Position numbers and translations under genes: made by a program | The notes under the pieces: model-generated | Databases searched by the model: none | Seen by the model: the letters and a program-made list of their open reading frames with translations, nothing else | Told to the model about the DNA's origin: nothing | Shown: in pieces, positions 1 to 4,855 of the stretch | How the letters are laid out: the number at the start of each line of letters is the position of its first letter | Position numbering within the stretch: the first letter of the stretch is position 1 | Assembly: GCA_023228745.1 (NCBI GenBank) | Contig: JALOAP010000081.1 | Location: 1-10,183, forward strand | Direction of reading: 5' to 3' | DNA length: 10,183 nt | Origin: Dehalococcoidia bacterium | Lineage (GTDB): Bacteria > Chloroflexota > Dehalococcoidia > Tepidiformales > Tepidiformaceae

Positions 1-1
1 C

Positions 2-928
2 TGGGTGAACTGGACCGAAAAGATGGCGATCGAGCCGGTCGATGCCGAGATCGAGCGCGTCACACGCATGCGCCCCGGCCACGCAGACCTCCCCGGCGCC
101 ATCAAGTACGGCTTCGACGACGTACGCAACGTCCTCGAACGCGCGAGCGCCCGCGAGACTGCGGCGCGCGTCGCCGCCGGTGGTGTGGCCAAGCGCCTGC
201 TGGCAGAGTTCGGTGTCGCCTTCTTCAGCCACACGCTCAGCATCGGCGAGGTGCGCTCGAACGCCGTCGACCCCATCGACTGGGATGCGCTCGAACGCGA
301 CCCGGTACGCTCCGCAGACCCTGCCGCAGGCGAGGCTATGGTCGAAGCGATCAAGGCCGCGAAGCGCAAGGGCGATACACTCGGCGGCGAGGTGGAGGTG
401 CGCGTCACAGGCGTACCGATCGGTCTCGGCAGTCACGTGCAGTGGGACCGCAAGCTGGATGGCCGCATCGCCCAGGCGATCTGCAGCATCAACGCCTTCA
501 AGGGGGTCGGCTTCGGCGCCGGGTTCGAAGGTGCGGCGAGGCGCGGCTCCCAGGTGCACGACGTCATCCTCCCGCTCGAGAAGTGGGACGGCCATCCGTG
601 GACGCACGCCACGAATCATCACGGCGGGATTGAGGGCGGTATGACGACGGGCGAACCCCTAATCGTCCGTGCCGCGGTGAAGCCCATCCCGACGCTCGCC
701 CACCCGCTTCCCTCCGTCGATCTGGAGACAGGCGAAGCGGTCCAGGCCCACTACGAGCGCAGCGACGTCTGCGTGGTGCCGGCGGCGGGTGTCGTCGCCG
801 AGGCGATGGTGGCCCTCGTACTCGCTGATGCCTGGCTCGAGAAGTTCGGTGGCGACACGCTCGATGAAGTGCGGGCGAATGTGAAGCACTACCTCACGAC
901 CATCGGCCCTCGTGCCCGCCGGGATTAA
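2..928 (+). CDS. aroC: Chorismate synthase, 5'-truncated by window edge
   Basis: Catalyses the last shikimate-pathway step, 5-enolpyruvylshikimate-3-phosphate to chorismate, using reduced FMN, in the cytosol. The reading frame is open to the left edge, so the usual N-terminal part with the first signature (GESHG region, roughly 75-90 residues) lies outside the window; the GTG at base 5 is only an internal codon. Counting from that codon, family motifs are RPGHAD (23-28), KYGFDD (34-39), RASARET (46-52) with the FMN/substrate arginines, INAFKGVGFGAGF (162-174) and the C-terminal HHGGIEGGMTTGEP block (205-218) followed by KPIPTL. The C-terminus (AEAMVALVLADAWLEKFGGD) is complete and typical. 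The TAA stop is 3 bp before the next gene's ATG, so aroC and the aroK-aroB fusion are surely cotranscribed. Identity is certain; only the N-terminus is unseen. Confidence 0.96.
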   Translation, partial: WVNWTEKMAIEPVDAEIERVTRMRPGHADLPGAIKYGFDDVRNVLERASARETAARVAAGGVAKRLLAEFGVAFFSHTLSIGEVRSNAVDPIDWDALERDPVRSADPAAGEAMVEAIKAAKRKGDTLGGEVEVRVTGVPIGLGSHVQWDRKLDGRIAQAICSINAFKGVGFGAGFEGAARRGSQVHDVILPLEKWDGHPWTHATNHHGGIEGGMTTGEPLIVRAAVKPIPTLAHPLPSVDLETGEAVQAHYERSDVCVVPAAGVVAEAMVALVLADAWLEKFGGDTLDEVRANVKHYLTTIGPRARRD

Positions 929-931
929 GCC

Positions 932-2593
932 ATGAATCCCAATTGCATCGTCCTTGTCGGCCTCTCCGGGAGTGGCAAGTCGACCGTGGGCGAACTCGTG
1001 GCGCGCAAACTCGGCTGGCAGTTCGTCGATACCGACGCCATGGTGGAGGAAGCTGCCGGGATACCCGTGGCCCACATCTTCAGCCGCGAAGGCGAGGCCG
1101 CATTTCGCAGCCGCGAACGCACCGCCCTCGCCGAGGCGACAGCGCGCGACAACGTCGTGGTCGCGACCGGTGGTGGCGCCGTGACCAGTGCCGAGGGGCG
1201 CGATCTTATCGGCCGCGGCTTTGTGGTGTGGCTCGTCGTTTCCCCCGAACGTGCCGCCGGCCGCCTCCAGGCGAACCCGGACACCGAAGAGCGCCCGCTC
1301 CTCGAAGGCGATGCCGCAGGCAGGCTTCGGCGCCTTCTCGAAGAGCGCCGCGCCTTCTACGAACTGGCCGACGCCGCGGTCGATGTGGATGCGCTTACGC
1401 CGGAGCAGAGCGCGGCGGAGGTCGTCAATCTTTGGCGCGAAGCCCGTGGCCAGGCGACGGCGGGGCGCCGCCGCTTCGGTGCCGAGGAGTTCGATAGCAC
1501 AGGTCAGCACGGGCCAGCCGTCGCGGCAGTCGTGCGCACCGCGCACACGCAGTACCCCGTCATCGTCCAACCCGGTGTACTCGGCGAGTTGGGCGCGGTC
1601 TGTCGTGAACGCGGACTTCGCGGCCGCGCGTTCGTCGTCAGCGACACCGTCGTCGGGCCGCTGTACCTCGAAGCCTCGCTCGATACCCTCCGCGACAGCG
1701 GCTTCGCTGCACACGGCTTCACCATCCCCTCGGGTGAGGAGCACAAGACGCTTGGCACCGTCCAGCTTGTTTATGACTGGTTGCTGTCTGAGCGCGTTGA
1801 ACGGAGCGATTTCGTGGTCTGCCTGGGTGGTGGCGTCGTCACCGACCTCGGCGGGTTCGCTGCTGCCACCTGCCTTCGTGGCATCGACTTCGTCCACGTC
1901 CCCACCTCGCTCCTCGCGATGGTCGACGCCTCGGTGGGCGGCAAGACTGGGGTGGACCATCCGCTCGGCAAGAACCTCATCGGCGCGTTTGCCCAGCCCC
2001 GCGCCGTCTTGATTGACACTCGGCTGCTCGACACGCTTCCCCGGCGCCAACTCGTGGAAGGCTGGGCCGAGGTGATCAAGCACGGCCTTATCCTCGACGA
2101 AGGGCTGGTGCTCGACCTGGAGGAGGGTGCGGGCAACCCGCGTGCCATGGTGTCGCCCGACCTCATCGCGCGCAGCGTCGCAATCAAGGCAGCCGTTGTC
2201 TCTGAGGACGAGCGCGAAGCGGGCCAGCGCACCTTGCTGAACTATGGCCACACCATCGGCCACGCGATCGAGGCCGTCGCCGGTTACGGCACCTACCTCC
2301 ACGGCGAGGCCGTTGCTGTTGGGATGCACGCCGCAGGCATCATCTCGGTGGAACTTGGCCTGCTCACACCCGGGGAACTGGAGCGCCAGCAGCGCCTCCT
2401 GGCCGCCTATGGCCTCCCGGAACGGGTCCAGGGGGTCGATATCGAGGCCGTCCTCACGGCCACGCTTTCGGACAAGAAGGTCCGTGCGGGGAGCGTCCGT
2501 TGGGTGCTGCTCGAAGGCATCGGCCGGGCGGTGGTCCGGGAGGGCGTCCCGGACGACGTCGTGAGAAAGGCAGCACGCGCGGTCCTGCAATGA
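932..2593 (+). CDS. aroKB: Bifunctional shikimate kinase / 3-dehydroquinate synthase fusion
   Basis: A 553-residue protein joining two non-consecutive shikimate-pathway enzymes. Residues 1 to about 170 are shikimate kinase: P-loop GLSGSGKST (10-18), shikimate-binding DTD (33-35), FRSRE (58-62), the GGG turn (80-82) and the lid RPLL (121-124). After a linker (about 171-205), residues 206-553 are 3-dehydroquinate synthase: SGEEHKT (267-273), GGGVVTDLGGF (299-309), PTSLLAMVDASVGGKTGVD (324-342) and GKNLIGAF (346-353). Predicted zinc ligands are E380 (AEVIKHG), H440 (NYGHTIGH) and H457 (LHGE). All catalytic residues I can check are present in both halves, so both activities are expected. The ATG lies 3 bp after aroC with only a weak Shine-Dalgarno, implying translational coupling, and the end overlaps tgt by ATGA. 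Aro kinase/synthase fusions are known, for example in Thermotoga. Confidence 0.95.
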   Translation: MNPNCIVLVGLSGSGKSTVGELVARKLGWQFVDTDAMVEEAAGIPVAHIFSREGEAAFRSRERTALAEATARDNVVVATGGGAVTSAEGRDLIGRGFVVWLVVSPERAAGRLQANPDTEERPLLEGDAAGRLRRLLEERRAFYELADAAVDVDALTPEQSAAEVVNLWREARGQATAGRRRFGAEEFDSTGQHGPAVAAVVRTAHTQYPVIVQPGVLGELGAVCRERGLRGRAFVVSDTVVGPLYLEASLDTLRDSGFAAHGFTIPSGEEHKTLGTVQLVYDWLLSERVERSDFVVCLGGGVVTDLGGFAAATCLRGIDFVHVPTSLLAMVDASVGGKTGVDHPLGKNLIGAFAQPRAVLIDTRLLDTLPRRQLVEGWAEVIKHGLILDEGLVLDLEEGAGNPRAMVSPDLIARSVAIKAAVVSEDEREAGQRTLLNYGHTIGHAIEAVAGYGTYLHGEAVAVGMHAAGIISVELGLLTPGELERQQRLLAAYGLPERVQGVDIEAVLTATLSDKKVRAGSVRWVLLEGIGRAVVREGVPDDVVRKAARAVLQ

Positions 2594-3753
2594 CCTTCAG
2601 CTTCGAGCTTCGTCACGATCCCGCCGACCCGGTGGCACCGCGCCTTGGTGTCATAACCACTGCTCACGGGCAGGTCCAAACGCCGGTTTTCATGCCCGTG
2701 GGCACGCTCGCGAACGTGAAGACCCTGCTCCCCGGAGAGGTGGCGCAAACCGGGGCGGAAATCCTGCTCGTTAACGCCTACCACCTCTACTTGCGCCCCG
2801 GCCATGAGCTTGTGGCGGAGCTGGGCGGAGTCCACCAGTTCATGGACTGGCATGGCCCCATCCTCTCCGACAGCGGTGGCTTCCAGGTCTTCAGCCTCGC
2901 GAACCTCCGCCGCGTGGATGAATCCGGGGTTCGCTTCCGCTCGCACATCGATGGTTCGGAGCACTTCTACAGTCCCGAAGTCGCGATGCAGGTCCAGGCA
3001 GCGCTCGGCGTCGACATCGCCATGCCGCTCGACCATGTCGTCGAAGGAAGGACGGCAGAACGTGAAGCCCGCGACGCGGCCGAGCGCACGCTCCGTTGGT
3101 ACGAGCGATCGCGCGACGCCGCGCCGGGCCTCCCCGTGTTCGGCATCGTCCAGGGCGGCACCCACGAGCCGCTTCGGCGCTGGCACGCGCGGGCGCTGGC
3201 CGCGCTCGACGCACCCGGCTATAGCATCGGCGGGCTCTCGGTCGGTGAAGCGAAGGACGACATGTGGGCCATGACCGAGGTGGTCAACGCCGAGCTCCCC
3301 GCAGACCGGCCACGCTACCTGATGGGCGTTGGTAGCCCTGAAGACCTTGTGAATGGCGTTTGGCGTGGCGTCGATATGTTCGACTGCGTGTTGCCCACAC
3401 GCCTTGGCCGGAACGGTGCGCTCTTCACGGACGATGGCCGCGTCAACATTCGTAATTCCCGCTACCGCGCCGAGCCGGGGCCTGTGGATCGCGACTGCGA
3501 TTGCCTCGCCTGCCTGCGATTCAGCGCCGCCTATGTGCACCACCTGTTCCGAAACGACGAACTGCTCGGGTACCGCCTCGCCACGATCCACAACGTGCGC
3601 TACCTGGTGCGGCTCGTGGAACGGATGCGCGACGCCATTGCTTCCGGGACCTTCGACCCCTTCGCGGAGGAATACCTCGCTCGCTACCGCCCGACGGACG
3701 AGGCTGTGCGTGCCGCGCAGAAGGTGCGCTGGCTCCAGCGCCCTCGGCAGTAG
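2590..3753 (+). CDS. tgt: tRNA-guanine transglycosylase (queuosine pathway)
   Basis: Swaps guanine 34 of GUN-anticodon tRNAs for preQ1 (or queuine in some lineages). The 387-residue length is standard for bacterial TGT. Seen: general-base D94 in SDSGGFQVFS, Q188 in VQGG, GGLSVGE (214-220), nucleophile D265 in FDCVLPTR (264-271), and the zinc site C303, C305, C308 and H334 (CDCLAC and TIHNVRY). The ATG start overlaps the preceding stop as ATGA. The frame is open 30 codons further upstream, but that stretch lies inside aroB and lacks family similarity. Oddity: the pocket segment reads DIAMPLDHVVEGR (142-154) where classical bacterial enzymes have DECTP. The cysteine position is therefore valine, as in eukaryotic queuine enzymes, while V218 keeps the bacterial state. 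No queA or other queuosine gene is adjacent. Its place in an aro operon is probably housekeeping clustering, not function. Confidence 0.96.
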   Translation: MTFSFELRHDPADPVAPRLGVITTAHGQVQTPVFMPVGTLANVKTLLPGEVAQTGAEILLVNAYHLYLRPGHELVAELGGVHQFMDWHGPILSDSGGFQVFSLANLRRVDESGVRFRSHIDGSEHFYSPEVAMQVQAALGVDIAMPLDHVVEGRTAEREARDAAERTLRWYERSRDAAPGLPVFGIVQGGTHEPLRRWHARALAALDAPGYSIGGLSVGEAKDDMWAMTEVVNAELPADRPRYLMGVGSPEDLVNGVWRGVDMFDCVLPTRLGRNGALFTDDGRVNIRNSRYRAEPGPVDRDCDCLACLRFSAAYVHHLFRNDELLGYRLATIHNVRYLVRLVERMRDAIASGTFDPFAEEYLARYRPTDEAVRAAQKVRWLQRPRQ

Positions 3754-4062
3754 TCAGGTCATCCGGCCGCCGAGCGAGCCGGGGAGTTCCTCGGGGATCT
3801 CACTCACGGGACGGGTGGCCTGCGCTACAGTGATGTCGAACAGATCGCCCCAGGCGGCCTCGTAGTAGTCGCCGGCCGCCTCGTCTTCGGATTCCCAGAC
3901 GAGGACGACCTGGGGCTTGTCCGCCGGGGCGTTCACCCAGTACTCGCCGAGTACCGTCGCCATGTGGGGGTGTTCGAAGGTTTTTCGTCGTTCGAACGCG
4001 GCGAGGCCCTGCATCACGTTGGTACCGGGCTTGAACGTGAAATAGGCAACCCAGAGTGGCAT
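3754..4062 (-). CDS. Small dimeric alpha/beta-barrel-like protein, function unknown
   Basis: A 102-residue protein. The pattern of a short beta strand (PLWVAYFTFKPG), a helix (MQGLAAFERRKTFE), then GEYWVNAPADKPQVVLVWESEDEAA, a second helix and WGDLFDITVAQATRP fits a ferredoxin-like dimeric alpha/beta barrel. It recalls DUF3303-type and antibiotic-biosynthesis-monooxygenase-type small proteins. I cannot assign a substrate or reaction. There is no signal peptide or membrane segment. Its stop codon directly abuts the tgt stop (tgt ends at 3753, this one at 3754), so the genes converge with no intergenic base. The ATG has no Shine-Dalgarno, but a perfect TATAAT ends exactly 7 bases upstream, pointing to leaderless translation. 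A coding call is supported by the plausible protein pattern and the promoter; the family label is tentative. Confidence 0.75.
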   Translation of the reverse strand: MPLWVAYFTFKPGTNVMQGLAAFERRKTFEHPHMATVLGEYWVNAPADKPQVVLVWESEDEAAGDYYEAAWGDLFDITVAQATRPVSEIPEELPGSLGGRMT

Positions 4063-4069
4063 GGGCAGA

Positions 4070-4075
4070 ATTATA
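4070..4075 (-). promoter_or_regulatory. -10 box (TATAAT) of a probable leaderless promoter
   Basis: On the minus strand a consensus TATAAT is followed by exactly 7 bases and then the ATG at 4062. Transcription starting about 7 bases after the -10 box would begin at the ATG itself, and no ribosome-binding site lies between. The best -35-like match is TTGATA (plus-strand 4097-4102), but its 21-bp spacer is long, so recognition may rest mainly on the -10 box. Leaderless genes with this spacing are known in Deinococcus and Actinobacteria. Confidence 0.55.
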
Positions 4076-4139
4076 CGTTCACAACTGTAGAGTTTTTATC
4101 AATTCCCGCTCAAAATAATCATCGGAGAACGATATATCG

Positions 4140-4168
4140 GCGACAGGCACGTGTGAATCTGGTAGTAT
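4140..4168 (+). promoter_or_regulatory. Possible sigma-70-type promoter for the riboswitch transcript
   Basis: A GCGACA (-35-like, 4140-4145) and a TAGTAT (-10-like, 4163-4168) are separated by 17 bp, each matching four of six consensus bases. The start site would fall near 4175, at the very beginning of the riboswitch P1 helix, perhaps 2-4 bases too late. Other AT-rich -10 candidates further upstream (AATAAT 4114-4119, TATATC 4133-4138) would give a longer leader. The whole 4063-4175 stretch is markedly AT-rich relative to the rest of the window and serves as the divergent promoter region. Confidence 0.3.
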
Positions 4169-4170
4169 AG

Positions 4171-4283
4171 GTGTGTCGAATCTCGGCCACGCCGAGAACG
4201 GGGGATCCACCACTGGGGTGCATGCGCCACGAGCGCACGGCGACTTCCGACGCCGAACCCGACAGCTAACCTCGTAGACGTTC
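4171..4283 (+). ncRNA. Cyclic di-AMP riboswitch (ydaO/yuaA type)
   Basis: The conserved blocks of the ydaO-yuaA aptamer appear in order: a hairpin CTCGG/CCGAG (4182-4195), CGGGGGATCCA (4199-4209), TGGGGTG (4214-4220), a GCGC/GCGC hairpin (4224-4236), a CGGCG/CGCCG helix (4238-4255), then AACCCGACAGCTAACCTCG (4256-4274), the most diagnostic segment of the class. Closing helix P1 pairs GTGTC (4173-4177) with GACGT (4277-4281). Order and spacing match the Bacillus subtilis ydaO aptamer as I remember it, though stem sequences differ, which argues for a structured RNA. In this class ligand binding generally lowers expression. Downstream on the same strand are a 62-residue ORF, a zinc-ribbon gene and a KamA-like gene. 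There is no obvious intrinsic terminator in the expression platform, so control may act on translation or through Rho (inference). Confidence 0.92.
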
Positions 4284-4284
4284 G

Positions 4285-4334
4285 GGAGGCGACCTGCCTC
4301 CAAAGTCAACCGATGGCCGCGCACCTGTGCGGCC
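4285..4334 (+). promoter_or_regulatory. Putative expression platform: two hairpins after the riboswitch
   Basis: Immediately 3' of the aptamer lie two perfect or near-perfect hairpins: GGAGGC/GCCTCC (4285-4301, 5-base loop) and GGCCGCGCA/TGTGCGGCC (4315-4334, one G-T pair, tiny loop). The second ends 13 bases before the Shine-Dalgarno at 4348. Neither is followed by a T-run, so these are not standard intrinsic terminators. The GGAGGC strand lies close to the P1 3' strand and might switch pairing with it; I did not find a clear antiterminator by eye. Confidence 0.4.
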
Positions 4335-4347
4335 GCCGTGCCAACGC

Positions 4348-4355
4348 AAGGAGGT
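4348..4355 (+). promoter_or_regulatory. Perfect Shine-Dalgarno (AAGGAGGT) for the 62-residue ORF
   Basis: Eight bases fully complementary to the 16S rRNA 3' end, 7 bases before the ATG at 4363. This decides the start: the same frame is open upstream at an ATG at 4327, but that codon lies inside the hairpin and has no ribosome-binding site. The site is unusually strong compared with the aro and nad genes in this window. Confidence 0.8.
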
Positions 4356-4362
4356 AGGACGG

Positions 4363-4551
4363 ATGACGTCGCCCGCCTCGCGCCCGCCGCAACCGCGCGT
4401 CCACGCGCCCCGGAAGCTTGCTTCGCAAGCCGCCCGGTTCTCGTCGTACATCGCGCTCCACTCGCGCCGCTCCAGCGCACTCACCATGGCCCAGCGTTGG
4501 GAACGGTTCCGGTTGCTGGTCGCGCGTAGCGAACCAGGGCCCGGGCAATAG
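4363..4551 (+). CDS. Small basic protein (62 aa) directly after the c-di-AMP riboswitch
   Basis: I do not recognise this protein. It has 62 residues and is strongly basic (10 Arg and 1 Lys against 2 Glu). The N-terminus is Pro/Arg-rich and probably disordered (residues 2-18). Residues 19-56 (LASQAARFSSYIALHSRRSS... AQRWERFRLLVARS) could form one or two amphipathic helices. There is no signal peptide, no convincing membrane span and no cysteine. Support for translation is the perfect Shine-Dalgarno and a mostly G/C third codon position. Against it are the short length, the lack of recognisable homology and overlap with strong hairpins at its 3' end (the stop lies in a hairpin loop). It may be a real small protein, or a leader ORF whose translation governs folding of the spacer before the next gene. 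It is the first ORF on the presumed riboswitch transcript. Confidence 0.5.
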   Translation: MTSPASRPPQPRVHAPRKLASQAARFSSYIALHSRRSSALTMAQRWERFRLLVARSEPGPGQ

Positions 4552-4630
4552 CCCCGGAGGGTCCTCGTCCGTCCCGCTGTTTTTCCCGCGCATGCCTGGC
4601 CATTTGGCCCGGCTCGGCCGCTGCATGCGC
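4511..4630 (+). other. Structured RNA-like spacer: three consecutive hairpins
   Basis: Three stem-loops follow one another between the end of the 62-residue ORF and the next gene. The first is GGTT-GCT/AGC-g-AACC (4511-4535). The second is GGGCCCGGGC paired with GCCC and GGGTCC around an AATA loop (4537-4564, about 10 pairs, one G-T, a 4-base bulge), holding the TAG stop at its loop edge. The third is a perfect 8-base inverted repeat GCGCATGC/GCATGCGC (4588-4595 and 4623-4630) with an inner GGCC/GGCC pairing. A T5 run at 4580-4584 lies 15 bases after the second hairpin, too far for a standard terminator. The third hairpin ends 8 bases before the next Shine-Dalgarno. Role unknown: attenuator, processing site or second regulatory RNA. 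Confidence 0.45.
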
Positions 4631-4650
4631 TTGTCGTTAAGGAGGAACCG

Positions 4651-4836
4651 TTGACCGCAAAACCTGGCACCACCAAGGAATGCGTCCACCACTGGCTCCT
4701 GTCGCCGCCACTCGGTGGCAGGGTCGAGGGCGAATGCCGCAACTGTGGCGAGCAGCGCGCCTTCAGCTCCGAGCCAGCGCGCTACCGCTCCTATGGGCGC
4801 CGTACTTCCACCACCCAGACCAAGAAGGCCTCCTGA
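4651..4836 (+). CDS. Small zinc-ribbon protein (C-x-HH-W ... C-x-x-C), 61 aa
   Basis: A 61-residue protein with one putative metal site: C11-V-H13-H14-W15, a Gly/Pro turn (SPPLGGRVEG, 18-27), then C29-R-N-C32-G-E-Q-R-A-F. Predicted ligands are C11, H13 or H14, C29 and C32. The tail (43-61) is basic and Ser/Thr-rich. I recognise this as a general style of tiny zinc-ribbon proteins of unknown role seen in Chloroflexota and some Actinobacteria; I know of no assigned function. The TTG start is chosen because AAGGAGG (4639-4645) lies 5 bases before it and residues 11-38 hold the whole motif. It ends 19 bases before the KamA-like ATG, so the two are almost certainly cotranscribed. It could bind RNA or protein or accompany the radical SAM enzyme; this is a guess. 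Confidence 0.82.
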   Translation: MTAKPGTTKECVHHWLLSPPLGGRVEGECRNCGEQRAFSSEPARYRSYGRRTSTTQTKKAS

Positions 4837-4855
4837 GCGGAGGCAGGAGGATTTC

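Noticed and set aside
2500..2589. Upstream extension of tgt to an in-frame GTG
   Set aside because: Would overlap aroB by 90 more bases with no family-like sequence; the ATGA overlap at 2590 is the natural start.
659..2590. Long minus-strand open frame (643 codons) opposite aroC/aroKB
   Set aside because: It is the antisense shadow of two certain genes in GC-rich DNA; the product is low-complexity D/H/R/A-rich with no recognisable motif.
2407..3591. Minus-strand open frame (394 codons) opposite tgt
   Set aside because: Antisense of tgt with shadow-like composition and no domain signal.
4537..4584. Intrinsic terminator (hairpin plus T5) ending the riboswitch transcript
   Set aside because: The T-run begins 15 bases after the stem, too far for the standard mechanism; kept only as a structured element.
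4511..4650. Lysine riboswitch before the KamA-like gene
   Set aside because: None of the lysine aptamer's conserved blocks were seen; the hairpins do not match that class by eye.
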